Assembly: GCF_023554255.2 (NCBI RefSeq)
Contig: NZ_JAMJWD020000001.1
Location: 1,084,755 to 1,148,754, forward strand
From: Phyllobacterium sp. 21LDTY02-6
GTDB taxonomy: Bacteria; Pseudomonadota; Alphaproteobacteria; Rhizobiales; Rhizobiaceae
DNA: 64,000 nt
Direction of reading: 5' to 3'
Positions 41,150 to 50,655 of the stretch are shown here, in pieces. Positions within the stretch are counted from its first letter, which is position 1; each line of letters starts with the position of its first letter. Under the pieces are notes generated by a model, which saw only the letters and a program-made list of their open reading frames with translations, did no database searches and had not been told where the DNA came from. A program made the position numbers and the translations under genes.

Positions 41150-43258
41150 ATGCGTCCATCCCAACTCGACCCACTTTTCGCATCCGTCCGCTCGCTGCCA
41201 GGCATCGGCCCCAAGGTCTCCGGTCTGCTTGGCACCTTATTGGGCGCGCAGCCGCCCGGCAGCGATCCGCGCGTGGTGAACCTGCTCTTCCTGCCGCCGC
41301 ACAGCATCATCGACAGGCGCAACAGGCCTGGTATCGCCTTTGCTCCCGAAGGTGCGATCGTGACGCTCGAAGTGCGTATCGACCGGCACCAGCCGCCGCC
41401 GGCGGGGAGAAACAACGTGCCGCACCGCGTCTACGCCCATGACGATACGGGTGAAGTCGGACTGACCTTCTTTCATGCGAAACAGGCATGGCTCGAGAAG
41501 ATGATGCCTGTCGGCGAGACGGTGATCGTTTCTGGGAAGATGGAGTGGTTCAACGGCCGCCCGACAATGGTTCATCCCGATCACATAACGCCGATCGAGA
41601 ATGCCGCGTCGTTGCCGCTGATCGAGCCGGTATATCCGCTGACGGCCGGGCTTTCGCCGAAGGTGCTGGTACGCGGCGTGCAGGAGGCGCTGGCAAAGTC
41701 GCCCGATCTCGCCGAATGGATAGAACGCCCGCTTCTCGATAAATATGCGCTTCCATCGCACCGGGAAGCCCTGGATATCCTGCACAATCCTCGCGAACCG
41801 CAGGATATCGCGCTCGACCGGCCGGCCCGCCAGCGCCTTGCCTATGACGAGTTCCTCGCGGGGCAGCTCGCTCTTGCGCTGGTGCGGATGAAGACACGCA
41901 AGCTTTCTGGCAGGCGCCTCGAAGGCAATGGCGACATCAGCTCCAGGATCGTCGCCGCCCTGCCCTATACGCTGACGAACAGCCAGCGGCAGGCGCTTCA
42001 GGAGATCATCGCCGATCTGCGCCAGCCCGAACGCATGCTGCGGCTGCTGCAGGGCGATGTCGGCTCGGGAAAGACCGTCGTCGCGCTGCTGGCGATGGCG
42101 CATGTGGCGGAAGCCGGCGGACAATCCGCGCTCATGGTTCCAACGGAGGTGCTGGCGCGCCAGCACCACGCCACCATCGCACCGCTGGCAGCAAGGGCCG
42201 GATTGAACGTCGCGCTGCTGACGGGACGTGAAAAAGGCAGGGAGCGCGACCAGATCCTTGAGGGGCTGGCCAATGGTTCGATCCATATCATCGTCGGCAC
42301 CCATGCGTTGTTCCAGGAGAAGGTGAACTACCGCGATCTGGCCTTCGTCATCATCGACGAGCAGCATCGGTTCGGCGTGCACCAGCGCCTTTTGCTCACG
42401 TCGAAAGGCGGGGCGCCGGACATGCTGGTCATGACGGCGACGCCCATTCCGCGCACCCTCGTCCTGACGGCATTTGGCGACATGGACGTTTCGAAGCTGA
42501 CGGAGAAGCCGGCGGGCCGGCGGCCGATCACCACGGCCATCCTGCCCATGGAACGTCTCGGCGAACTGGTGGACCGGATCCGCAAGGCCATCGCCGAGGG
42601 GCAGAAGGTCTACTGGATATGCCCGCTGGTCGAGGAATCCGAAGCCGTCGAACTCGTCTCCGCCGAAGAGCGGTTCGAAAGTCTGCGGCCGATATTCGGC
42701 GAGCGTGTCGGTCTCGTGCACGGGCGCATGAGCGGACCCGAGAAGGACGCGGCCATGGGCGCGTTCAAGCGAAGCGATACGCGGCTGCTGATCGCAACCA
42801 CCGTCATCGAGGTGGGCGTCGACGTGCCGGATGCCACGATCATCGTCATCGAACATGCGGAACGTTTCGGCCTTGCACAGTTGCATCAGTTGCGCGGGCG
42901 CGTCGGGCGCGGCGACAAGCCATCGACCTGCCTCCTGCTCTACAAGGCGCCGCTCGGCGAGGTCGCCCAGGCGCGGCTCAAGATCATGCGCGAGACGGAA
43001 GACGGCTTCCGGATCGCAGAAGAGGACCTGAAACTGCGCGGCGAAGGCGAGTTGCTGGGGACGAGGCAATCGGGAACGCCCGGTTTCCGGCTTGCCAATC
43101 TCGAAGCCCACCAGGACTTGCTGGAGATCGCCCGCAAGGACGCGCGCTATATATTGACGCGCGATCCGGAATTGCAGACGACGCGCGGCGAGGCGCTGCG
43201 CGTCCTGCTTTATCTCTTCGAGCGCGACGAGGCCATCCGCCTGCTCCGCGCCGGCTAG
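41150..43258 (+). CDS. recG: ATP-dependent DNA helicase RecG
   Basis: 702 aa. The N-terminal wedge/OB domain is followed by a superfamily 2 helicase: Walker A GDVGSGKTVVAL, box VIIDEQHRFGVHQR, TATPIPRTL, and the C-terminal motifs ATTVIEVGVDVPDATIIVIE and QLHQLRGRVGRGD with the TRG-like ending. RecG remodels stalled replication forks and Holliday junctions. Convergent with glmS at 6 nt. Confidence 0.97.
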   Translation: MRPSQLDPLFASVRSLPGIGPKVSGLLGTLLGAQPPGSDPRVVNLLFLPPHSIIDRRNRPGIAFAPEGAIVTLEVRIDRHQPPPAGRNNVPHRVYAHDDTGEVGLTFFHAKQAWLEKMMPVGETVIVSGKMEWFNGRPTMVHPDHITPIENAASLPLIEPVYPLTAGLSPKVLVRGVQEALAKSPDLAEWIERPLLDKYALPSHREALDILHNPREPQDIALDRPARQRLAYDEFLAGQLALALVRMKTRKLSGRRLEGNGDISSRIVAALPYTLTNSQRQALQEIIADLRQPERMLRLLQGDVGSGKTVVALLAMAHVAEAGGQSALMVPTEVLARQHHATIAPLAARAGLNVALLTGREKGRERDQILEGLANGSIHIIVGTHALFQEKVNYRDLAFVIIDEQHRFGVHQRLLLTSKGGAPDMLVMTATPIPRTLVLTAFGDMDVSKLTEKPAGRRPITTAILPMERLGELVDRIRKAIAEGQKVYWICPLVEESEAVELVSAEERFESLRPIFGERVGLVHGRMSGPEKDAAMGAFKRSDTRLLIATTVIEVGVDVPDATIIVIEHAERFGLAQLHQLRGRVGRGDKPSTCLLLYKAPLGEVAQARLKIMRETEDGFRIAEEDLKLRGEGELLGTRQSGTPGFRLANLEAHQDLLEIARKDARYILTRDPELQTTRGEALRVLLYLFERDEAIRLLRAG

Positions 43259-43264
43259 CGCGAC

Positions 43265-45088
43265 CTACTCGACCGTGACGGACTTGGCGAGATTGCGCGG
43301 CTGATCCACATCCGTCCCCATGAAGACGGCGGTGTAATAGGCCAGCATCTGGATCGGCAAGGTGTAGATGATCGGCGCGATGAGCTCCGGCATGTCCGGC
43401 AGCACGATGGTGTGCAGCGTCTTCAACGTGCTTGCCGCAGCGCCTTTCTCGTCGGTGATGAGAATTATCTTGCCGCCGCGGGCAGCCGATTCCTGCATGT
43501 TGGATATGGTCTTTTCGAACCAGGAATCGTGCGGTGCGATGACGATGACCGGCATGGCTTCGTCGATCAGGGCAATCGGCCCGTGCTTCAACTCGCCGGC
43601 GGCATAGCCCTCCGCATGGATATAGGAAATCTCCTTCAGCTTCAGCGCGCCTTCGAGGGCAAGCGGATAGCTGGTGCCGCGGCCGAGATAGAGGACGTGC
43701 TTGACCTGGCTGAGTTCGCGGCTGATCGCCTCGATCTGCTCCTCAAGCTTCAGAACCTGCGTGGCGAAACGCGGTATCTCGGACAGTTCGCGCACAAGCC
43801 GCTTCTCGTCTTCCGCATCGATCGTGCCGCGCGCCTTTCCGGCAGCAACGGCCAACGAGGCGAGGACCGCCAGCTGGCAGGTAAAGGCCTTGGTCGAGGC
43901 AACACCCACTTCCGGGCCGGCAAGGGTCGGGAAAATCACGTCGGACTCCCGCGCCATCGTCGATTCCCTGACGTTGACGATGGTGCCGATCTTCAGGCCC
44001 TGCTGCTTGCAGTAGCGCAACGATGCCAGCGTATCCGCCGTCTCGCCCGACTGGGTGACGAACAGCGCCAGACTATCCTTGGACAATGGCATTTCACGAT
44101 AGCGGAACTCCGAAGCCACATCGATGTCGACTGGCAGGCGGGCGATACGCTCGAACCAGTATTTGCCGACGAGTCCGGCGTAATAGGCGGTGCCGCAGGC
44201 CGAGGCGGCGATACGGTCGATCTTGCTGAAATCGATGGCGCTCGCCTCGCTTCGGATCGTTCCCTTGGCGAAATCGAGATAATTGGCGAGTGTGTGCGAA
44301 ATCACCTCCGGCTGCTCATGAATCTCCTTTTCCATGAAGTGCCGGTGATTGCCCTTGCTGACGAGGAAGGCGCTGCCGGCGGACTTCTGCACCGGGCGCT
44401 TCACTTCGGCTCCGCTCTCGTCATAGATGACGACGCCTCGGCGTGTCAGTACGGCCCAGTCGCCATCATCGAGATAGGACAATCGGTCGGTGAAAGGTGC
44501 CAGCGCTATGGCGTCGGAGCCGAGATACATCTCGCCATCGCCATAGCCGACGGCCAGCGGCGGGCCGTTTCTGGCGGCGATCAGCAAATCCTCTTCGCCG
44601 TTGAACATGATCGCTATGGCGAAGGCGCCGCGCAGCAGCGGCAGGGATTCGCGCACTGCCTCGACCGGGGAACGCCCGCGATCCATGGCGCGGGTGACGA
44701 GATGGGCAACGGTTTCGGTGTCCGTCTCGGTTTCGAACACATAGCCATCGGCTTCGAGCGTCGCGCGAAGCTCGGCGAAGTTTTCGATGATGCCATTATG
44801 GATGACGGCCAGGCGCGGCGTCATGTGAGGGTGGGCATTGCGGATGACCGGCGCTCCGTGCGTCGCCCACCGTGTATGGCCGAGGCCGATCGTGCCGCTG
44901 AGCGGCTCGGCCTTCAGGGCGTTTTCCAGATTGCCGAGTTTTCCCTCGGCGCGGCGGCGATCGAGCGTACCATTATTGAGCGTTGCAACACCGGCGGAAT
45001 CATATCCCCTGTATTCGAGCCGCTTCAAGGCATCGACCAGAAGCGGCGCGACCTGTTCCTGTCCGATAATTCCAACAATTCCGCACAT
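43265..45088 (-). CDS. glmS: Glucosamine-6-phosphate synthase
   Basis: 607 aa. The N-terminal glutaminase starts MCGIVGIIG with Cys2 nucleophile; GHTRWATHGAP is conserved. Two SIS domains follow (VTQSGETADTLASLRYCK, GRGTSYPLALEGALKLKEIS) and the C-terminus ends PRNLAKSVTVE. Makes glucosamine-6-phosphate from fructose-6-phosphate and glutamine for peptidoglycan and LPS. Lies downstream of glmU with a 131-nt gap. No glmS ribozyme-like sequence was recognised there. Confidence 0.98.
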   Translation of the reverse strand: MCGIVGIIGQEQVAPLLVDALKRLEYRGYDSAGVATLNNGTLDRRRAEGKLGNLENALKAEPLSGTIGLGHTRWATHGAPVIRNAHPHMTPRLAVIHNGIIENFAELRATLEADGYVFETETDTETVAHLVTRAMDRGRSPVEAVRESLPLLRGAFAIAIMFNGEEDLLIAARNGPPLAVGYGDGEMYLGSDAIALAPFTDRLSYLDDGDWAVLTRRGVVIYDESGAEVKRPVQKSAGSAFLVSKGNHRHFMEKEIHEQPEVISHTLANYLDFAKGTIRSEASAIDFSKIDRIAASACGTAYYAGLVGKYWFERIARLPVDIDVASEFRYREMPLSKDSLALFVTQSGETADTLASLRYCKQQGLKIGTIVNVRESTMARESDVIFPTLAGPEVGVASTKAFTCQLAVLASLAVAAGKARGTIDAEDEKRLVRELSEIPRFATQVLKLEEQIEAISRELSQVKHVLYLGRGTSYPLALEGALKLKEISYIHAEGYAAGELKHGPIALIDEAMPVIVIAPHDSWFEKTISNMQESAARGGKIILITDEKGAAASTLKTLHTIVLPDMPELIAPIIYTLPIQMLAYYTAVFMGTDVDQPRNLAKSVTVE

Positions 45089-45219
45089 TTATCACCTCAA
45101 CGCTTCGCCAATACCGTTCTGCCGTCTAGTTGCCGGACTGCGGCATGCAAAGTCAATTTTCCTTACCTAATTAAATGGAGATAGACAGGACTAGTCCGGT
45201 GGAACTGAAATACGCCTGA

Positions 45220-46584
45220 CTATGCTTTCGGCTTGCCGGCGCGCTTGCGGGCTTCGTATTTCGCCCGGAGCTCGATGGCCCTGCCTTGCTTGATCTCCTG
45301 CCTCGCCCGCCCGAAAGCCAGCGAGTCCGCCGGAACGTCGCTGGTTATGACGCTGCCGGAGGCCACATAGGCATTGTCTCCGATCGAAACAGGCGCCACC
45401 AGCGATGAATTGGAGCCGACGAAGGCACCCGCGCCGATTTCCGTATGGGACTTGTTATAGCCATCATAGTTGCAGGTTATCGTGCCGGCGCCGATATTGG
45501 CCGCTGCGCCGACCGCGGCATCGCCGATATAGGACAGATGATTGACCTTGGCCCCGGCGGCGATCCGGGCATTCTTGACTTCGACGAAGTTTCCGACCTT
45601 TGCCTTTTCGGCAAGGTCCGCACCGGGGCGCAGTCGGCCGTAGGGCCCGACCGTGGCGTCGCGCCCGACCCTTGCACCTTCAAGATGCGAGAATGAATGG
45701 ATGATCGCGCCACTCTCGATGAATACGCCGGGACCGAACACGATATTGGGCTCCAGTGTCACATCCGCCTCGATCAGGGTGTCATGGGCGAAAAACACGG
45801 TTTCGGGCGCCTGGATGGAGACGCCGGCCAGCATCATCGCGCGCCTTTTGCGTTCCTGCCAGATGGCTTCGGCCGCCGCGAGCTCGACACGCGTATTGAT
45901 GCCGATGACATTATCGACCGCCACTTCGATCGCAACCGCGTTGCGGCCCGTTGCATTGGCGATCTCGACGACGTCGGTGAGATAATATTCGCCCTTGGCG
46001 TTCTCGTTGGAGATACGTTCCAGGAGATCGAGCGCAGTCTCGCCGCTGAGGGCCATCAGGCCGCCGTTGCAGAAGCCGATGCGCCGTTCCGCATCGCTCG
46101 CATCCTTCTCCTCGCGAATGGCGAGAAGGCGGCCCTCTTCCTCGATCAGCCGTCCATAGCCGTGCGGATCGCCGGGACGGAACCCCATGACGACGACATG
46201 GGCACCATCGGCCAGTTTCTGCCGCGCACGTTCCAGCGCTTCAGTCTCGATCAGCGGCGTGTCGGCGAAAACCACGAGAATATCGTCATAGCCCTTGGCG
46301 ATGGCGTCGCGCGCGGCAAGGACCGCATGGCCTGTCCCAAGCCGTTCGGTCTGCTCGTGGACGCTCAGCGCCGGCACGAGCTTGCGAACCGCCTGCTCGA
46401 CGGCCTCCGCGCCCCGGCCGACGACCAGCGCCATATCCATGCCGCCTGCCGCCTGAACCGCCTTGGCGACATGGCCGACAATGGGCAGGCCGGCAATCGG
46501 ATGCAGCACCTTCGGCAGTGCCGATTTCATGCGGGTACCCTCGCCCGCGGCAAGTATGATTGTGAGACAGGAACGTTGGGCCAT
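45220..46584 (-). CDS. glmU: Bifunctional GlmU (uridyltransferase / glucosamine-1-phosphate acetyltransferase)
   Basis: 454 aa. N-terminal pyrophosphorylase signature [20 protein letters not shown]; the C-terminal left-handed beta-helix of hexapeptide repeats begins near [18 protein letters not shown] and ends with [20 protein letters not shown]. Completes UDP-GlcNAc synthesis from glucosamine-1-phosphate. Upstream of glmS on the same strand, so the two enzymes of the pathway may share a transcript. Confidence 0.97.
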   Translation of the reverse strand: MAQRSCLTIILAAGEGTRMKSALPKVLHPIAGLPIVGHVAKAVQAAGGMDMALVVGRGAEAVEQAVRKLVPALSVHEQTERLGTGHAVLAARDAIAKGYDDILVVFADTPLIETEALERARQKLADGAHVVVMGFRPGDPHGYGRLIEEEGRLLAIREEKDASDAERRIGFCNGGLMALSGETALDLLERISNENAKGEYYLTDVVEIANATGRNAVAIEVAVDNVIGINTRVELAAAEAIWQERKRRAMMLAGVSIQAPETVFFAHDTLIEADVTLEPNIVFGPGVFIESGAIIHSFSHLEGARVGRDATVGPYGRLRPGADLAEKAKVGNFVEVKNARIAAGAKVNHLSYIGDAAVGAAANIGAGTITCNYDGYNKSHTEIGAGAFVGSNSSLVAPVSIGDNAYVASGSVITSDVPADSLAFGRARQEIKQGRAIELRAKYEARKRAGKPKA

Positions 46585-46665
46585 CTTGAACCTTCAGATC
46601 GACGGGAAAACCATGTGCCGGCAGGCGTAGCACGGCGCAGGTTTCCAATAGGTAATTTCGTCCCT

Positions 46666-47412
46666 TTAGCCGAGTTGGCCGAGAATGGGAAATGTTTCGA
46701 GCAACCAGAAGGAAAAGGATTGCAATCCGCCGGTGAGGAACAGAATTCCGGTAATGACGAGAAGCCCGCCCATGATCTTTTCGACCTTGCCGAGATGCAT
46801 TCTGAAACGGCCGAGAAAGCGCATGAACATGCCGGAAAACATGGCGGCAATGATGAAAGGCACGCCGAGGCCGAGCGAATAGACGGCAAGGAGCGTCGCG
46901 CCATCGGCGACCGTATCGCGCGCACCCGCCAAAGCCAGGATGGGCCCGAGTACCGGCCCGATGCAGGGTGTCCAGCCAAAGGCGAAGGCAAGGCCCATTA
47001 TATAGGCGGCGATCGGGCTGGCCGGAGCCCCCTTGCTCTGGAAGCGGGCCTCGCGGGAGAGAAATGCAAGGCGGAAGACGCCGAGGAAGTTCAGTCCCAT
47101 GAGGATGATGACGATGCCCGCGGCAATGGCGATTTCCTGCTGCCACATGCGCAGGAAGCCGCCAATCGTCGAGGCACCGGCGCCCAGCAGGACGAAGACC
47201 GTGGAAAAGCCGAGCACGAAACTGAATGACGAGATGAGCAGGGCCTTGCGGACCGGCGACATGGCGGCTGCTGCGCGGTCGGCCCTGAAATCCTCGACCG
47301 TGACGCCGGCCATGTAGCAGAGATAGGGGGGAACCAGGGGAAGCACGCAAGGGGAGAGAAAGGACAATGCGCCCGCCCCCGCGGCCGTGAGATAGGAAAC
47401 ATCCAGCGCCAT
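46666..47412 (-). CDS. ccdA: Cytochrome c biogenesis protein CcdA
   Basis: 248-aa membrane protein with six helices. The redox-active cysteines lie in FLSPCVLPLVPPYLCYMAG and FGWTPCIGPVLGPILA. CcdA/DsbD-gamma transfers electrons from cytoplasmic thioredoxin to the periplasm for cytochrome c maturation. Located 81 nt upstream of glmU on the same strand. Confidence 0.94.
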   Translation of the reverse strand: MALDVSYLTAAGAGALSFLSPCVLPLVPPYLCYMAGVTVEDFRADRAAAAMSPVRKALLISSFSFVLGFSTVFVLLGAGASTIGGFLRMWQQEIAIAAGIVIILMGLNFLGVFRLAFLSREARFQSKGAPASPIAAYIMGLAFAFGWTPCIGPVLGPILALAGARDTVADGATLLAVYSLGLGVPFIIAAMFSGMFMRFLGRFRMHLGKVEKIMGGLLVITGILFLTGGLQSFSFWLLETFPILGQLG

Positions 47413-47652
47413 GTGCGCTCCTTCAAGCTAGATTGGCCGTGGATTAGGCCGAATCCGGGTGAAACTCCAATCACCTTTTCGCCATTCTGCCTTGCGGCAA
47501 ACCGATATGAGAGCAAAATCCGCTTGAGGGCGGGATAAACGAGGCTCGAAAAGTCCTTTTGTCGCAAAATCGTATAATAATAGCTGTTGACCGATCGGCA
47601 TCCCGCACATATGTTCCGCCGCACTTCCCGAGGGCTTGAAACGCCTCGCTGG

Positions 47653-47728
47653 GAGCGCGTAGCTCAGCCGGTAGAGCAACTGACTTTTAATCAGTAGGTC
47701 CAGGGTTCGAATCCCTGCGCGCTCACCA
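47653..47728 (+). tRNA. tRNA-Lys (anticodon UUU)
   Basis: 76 nt with encoded CCA. Acceptor stem GAGCGCG / CGCGCTC, D-arm GTAGCTCAGCCGGTAGAGC, anticodon loop CTTTTAA (UUU), T-arm CAGGGTTCGAATCCCTG. Confidence 0.98.
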
Positions 47729-47754
47729 CATCAAAATCATGAATTTACATAGAA

Positions 47755-47919
47755 TTACAATTTGGTCCGCATGTCTTCTATCGAGGTGCTGCTCGACACT
47801 GCATGTGCCACCTCTAACTCGCTGAGCTTCTCGCGCTCGGTGATTGAGTTGCCGGTACCGTAGCCGCCATTTCTACTCCAATCGAGAGCGGACTTGCCGA
47901 CACGTGCGCGGCAAGCTAA
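47755..47919 (-). pseudogene. Possible gene remnant beside tRNA-Lys
   Basis: Frame of about 54 codons without a start: ...VGKSALDWSRNGGYGTGNSI, then TEREKLSELEVAHAVSSSTS and IEDMRTKL, ending TAA at 47755-47757. The sequence reads like the end of a real protein with varied composition, but there is no upstream coding part before an in-frame stop. It starts 27 nt from the tRNA 3' end, a common integration position. Not recognised as an integrase. Confidence 0.3.
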
Positions 47920-47952
47920 CTATTTGAGATCAGGTGATTGGGGGAAGATCGA

Positions 47953-48207
47953 ATGTCTGATGCAGAACCAAGCAAAGGTCCGGCGACTTGGCGTATCATC
48001 ACGGCCGCAGTGCTGGATTTCTTCACCGCCTTCTTTGTGCTCGGATTTCTAGTTGCAACAATCGTTGGCGGGCGCACATCGAATGGCTTTGAGCTTACTG
48101 GCTGGCGAGCGCTGTTGCTATTTGCTTTGATCGTTGTCTACTTCGTCATCTTTAATCGATATTTGGGCGGGACGATCTGGAAGCGTATTCTACGCGCACA
48201 GCGCTGA
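47953..48207 (+). CDS. RDD-like small membrane protein
   Basis: 84 aa from ATG 47953 with GGGGGAAG upstream. Two hydrophobic segments (ITAAVLDFFTAFFVLGFLVA, ALLLFALIVVYFVIF) and an ending RYLGGTIWKRILRAQR that matches the closing motif (GGTxGKR) of the RDD family, in shortened form. Function unknown. Its DNA is richer in A+T than its neighbours. Its stop codon is inside a hairpin. Confidence 0.65.
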   Translation: MSDAEPSKGPATWRIITAAVLDFFTAFFVLGFLVATIVGGRTSNGFELTGWRALLLFALIVVYFVIFNRYLGGTIWKRILRAQR

Positions 48208-48235
48208 GCTCGGCGGTTTCCCGCCGGGCTCAGCG
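48202..48235 (+). terminator. Hairpin overlapping the stop codon of the RDD-like gene
   Basis: CGCTGAGC-T-CGGCGG, loop TTTC, CCGCCG-G-GCTCAGCG. No T-tract follows. It may stabilise or terminate the RDD-like transcript; the remaining 166 nt to imuA hold no gene. Confidence 0.5.
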
Positions 48236-48370
48236 ATCAAGGCTGAGTTGCAGGCGCTTCCAATGAAGCAGTTCTGGAGCCGGAGCAAAGGTGCTCGTCG
48301 CATCGAGGGCCCTGATGATGGTTCACACACAAAGCGAAACTTGACTGGCCTGTCGATTGGTCACATAATA

Positions 48371-48385
48371 GAACATATCATGAAC
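48371..48385. promoter_or_regulatory. LexA (SOS) box of imuA-imuB-dnaE2
   Basis: GAAC-ATATCAT-GAAC, the exact GAAC-N7-GAAC (GTTC-N7-GTTC on the other strand) direct repeat bound by alphaproteobacterial LexA, 16 nt before the imuA start. Confidence 0.88.
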
Positions 48386-48401
48386 ATTCTTGAGAAGAAC
48401 C

Positions 48402-49184
48402 GTGACAGCCGCCAACCTCGAAGCGCTAAGGCGCGATATAATTTTTCTTGGAAAGACTTTTCAAAGCAATAGTTTGCGGTCGTTTTTTCATTTTGGGGAA
48501 AAGGCCGTCGACAGCGTTTTTCGCGAAGGTCTGCAGCGGGGAGCAATCCATGAAGTCTTTGCATCGCAGGCGGGCGATGCAGGCGCCGCAACGGGCTTCA
48601 TCATTGCCCTGGCCTTGCGCGCTGCGGCATCGCACAGCCCCATCATCTGGGTCGAAGAGGATTTTGCCGAACGGGAGAACGGGGTTCCCTATGCTGCGGG
48701 TCTTCATGATTTCGGCCTCGCCCCCGAGCGTTTGATCATTGTTCGTTGTTCGACATCGCAGGATGTCCTGAAGGCAGCCTGCGACAGTCTCGGCACGGCG
48801 GGAATGGGTGCGGTCATCATCGCCCCCTGGAGCAATCCGAAATGCCTGGACCTGACCGCCTCGCGCAAGCTGCTCCTGACTGCGCAGCAAGCCGATACAC
48901 CGGCATTTCTGCTGCGTCTCGGAGCGGCGCCGGCCGACAATGCTGCCGTTACGCGCTGGATGATCCGTGCCGCGCCGTCCCGCTCGAGCGGAGCCAATGC
49001 GCCGGGGCATCCGGTTTTCGATGCAAGCTTGATCCGCAACAGAATGGGAATGACGGGGCGCTGGCTATTGGAATGGGAAAGTGACGATCATGTTTTCAAA
49101 CTCGGAAAGCCGGTTTCTGGCCCTTTGGTTTCCATACCTTCCTACCGATCGCCTCAAGAGAGAAGATCGGCAACGGGGAACTAA
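48402..49184 (+). CDS. imuA: ImuA, SOS mutagenesis accessory protein
   Basis: About 260 aa from GTG 48402 (TTG 48390 is an alternative). RecA-like fold without a Walker A motif; segments FREGLQRGAIHEVFA, GFIIALALRAAASHSPIIWV and LDLTASRKLLLTAQQADTPA are typical of ImuA/SulA-like proteins. ImuA is required with ImuB and DnaE2 for damage-induced mutagenesis. It overlaps imuB by about 95 nt, which is long for this cassette. Confidence 0.88.
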   Translation: MTAANLEALRRDIIFLGKTFQSNSLRSFFHFGEKAVDSVFREGLQRGAIHEVFASQAGDAGAATGFIIALALRAAASHSPIIWVEEDFAERENGVPYAAGLHDFGLAPERLIIVRCSTSQDVLKAACDSLGTAGMGAVIIAPWSNPKCLDLTASRKLLLTAQQADTPAFLLRLGAAPADNAAVTRWMIRAAPSRSSGANAPGHPVFDASLIRNRMGMTGRWLLEWESDDHVFKLGKPVSGPLVSIPSYRSPQERRSATGN

Positions 49185-50655
49185 TGGGCATCTGGTCATC
49201 GTCGAAAAGGCGGCGAATGTGCTGCGCTTGATGGCGGTGGACGAAAAGGCTGCCGCGGCGGGACTGTACAGGGGCATGGCCTTGACCGATGCCCGTGCGC
49301 AATTCGAAAAGCTCGATACGGCCTTTGCGGCCCCGCGCCAGGACAATGCCCTCCTGGAGAAGCTGGCGGATTGGTGTGATCGCTATACGCCTTTGGTGGC
49401 GGTGGACGAGCCGCATGGGCTGATACTCGATGTGACAGGCTGCCTGCATCTGCATGGCGGCGAGGAGAAGCTGCTGCGCGATATTCATGCCAGCCTGAAG
49501 CGCCATGGCATTTGCGTCCGTTCGGCAATCGCCGTCAATCCTGCAGCCGCCCGCGCCCTCGCCCGCTACGGCAATGGCGGGATTGCGGGAGGCGGGATTG
49601 CGGGAGCGGATCTGAAACAGCTTCTCTATAGATTGCCTCTCACCAGTCTCGAAGTCGAGCATGCGCATCTTTCGGGGCTGAAGCGGGCAGGATTGTTGAC
49701 GGTCGGCGATGTGGATGTCCTGCCGCGTGCAGCCTTGACCGCAAGGTTCGGCGCCCGGACGGTCAATCGCCTGGATGCGCTCTTCAGCCGGCACAGCGAG
49801 CCGATTTCCCCGCGCCGCATCGTGCCCATCTGCATGGCAGAGAGACGCATGGCGGAACCGCTGACCTTCATGGAGGCAATAGAAGGGGTTCTTCGCGAGC
49901 TTGCCGGGGAACTTGCACAGGAACTGAAGGCACGCGTGGAGGGCGCGCGCGAGGTGGAGGCTGTCTTTTTCCGGGCCGATGGAAATATCCGCCGCCTGCG
50001 CATCGAGACCGGGCGCCCCGTCACCGACGCGGAAATCCTGATGCGGCTGCTGAAGGAACGTCTCGCCTCGCTCTCGGACCCGCTCGATGCGGGATATGGC
50101 TTCGATATTATCCGCCTCGCCGCGCTTCGTGTCGAGAAGACCATGGCCAGGCAAACCAGCCTGGACAATCATGCCGAGGAAACCGACAAGATCGGAACCC
50201 TTGTCGACCGCTTATCCATCCGGCTCGGCAGCAAGCGCGTATTGCGGCCGGTATTCGTCGATACGCATATTCCGGAACGCGCTGCCATCCTGGAGCCTGC
50301 CACTCTCACCAAGGTAGCGGCCGCTGCCAGATGGAATGCAGGCGATGTTGCAGGCGACCCGCCGCAACGTCCGATCCGCATGTTCCACCCGCCGGAACCG
50401 ATAGAGGCGACTTTCGAGATTCCCGATGCCGCGCCGGCGCAATTCGTCTGGCGCAAGGCGCGTCACATCATCGTGCTGGCAGAAGGGCCGGAGCGGATCG
50501 CCCCGGAATGGTGGCGGGAGAATTCGCGCGCTTTGACACGGGATTATTATCGGCTGGAGGACGATGCGGGGCGGCGTTTCTGGGTGTTTCGCGAAGGGCT
50601 TTATGAGCGCAATGACCCTGACCCCAAATGGTTCGTGCATGGAATCTTTGCCTGA
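49090..50655 (+). CDS. imuB: ImuB, Y-family polymerase homologue
   Basis: About 521 aa from ATG 49090 (GTG 49081 also in frame). It begins SRFLALWFPYLPTDRL, with LVAVDEPHGLILDVTGCLHL and the polymerase little-finger region. ImuB lacks catalytic activity and acts as an adaptor that links the sliding clamp to DnaE2 and ImuA. A small in-frame duplication encodes GGIAGGGIAG. Its stop overlaps dnaE2 by 1 nt (TGATG). Confidence 0.92.
   Translation: MFSNSESRFLALWFPYLPTDRLKREDRQRGTNGHLVIVEKAANVLRLMAVDEKAAAAGLYRGMALTDARAQFEKLDTAFAAPRQDNALLEKLADWCDRYTPLVAVDEPHGLILDVTGCLHLHGGEEKLLRDIHASLKRHGICVRSAIAVNPAAARALARYGNGGIAGGGIAGADLKQLLYRLPLTSLEVEHAHLSGLKRAGLLTVGDVDVLPRAALTARFGARTVNRLDALFSRHSEPISPRRIVPICMAERRMAEPLTFMEAIEGVLRELAGELAQELKARVEGAREVEAVFFRADGNIRRLRIETGRPVTDAEILMRLLKERLASLSDPLDAGYGFDIIRLAALRVEKTMARQTSLDNHAEETDKIGTLVDRLSIRLGSKRVLRPVFVDTHIPERAAILEPATLTKVAAAARWNAGDVAGDPPQRPIRMFHPPEPIEATFEIPDAAPAQFVWRKARHIIVLAEGPERIAPEWWRENSRALTRDYYRLEDDAGRRFWVFREGLYERNDPDPKWFVHGIFA

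Noticed and set aside
41237-43111. 624-codon open frame antisense to recG, and a similar 527-codon frame antisense to mfd (37521-39104)
   Set aside because: Both overlap genes with complete helicase motifs and show no motif of their own.
43412-45184. 590-codon open frame antisense to glmS
   Set aside because: glmS is unambiguous (Cys2 glutaminase start, SIS domains, conserved C-terminus); the opposite frame has shadow composition.
45089-45219. glmS ribozyme or other riboswitch upstream of glmS
   Set aside because: The 131-nt gap shows no ribozyme core; the ribozyme is typical of Firmicutes, not of this group.
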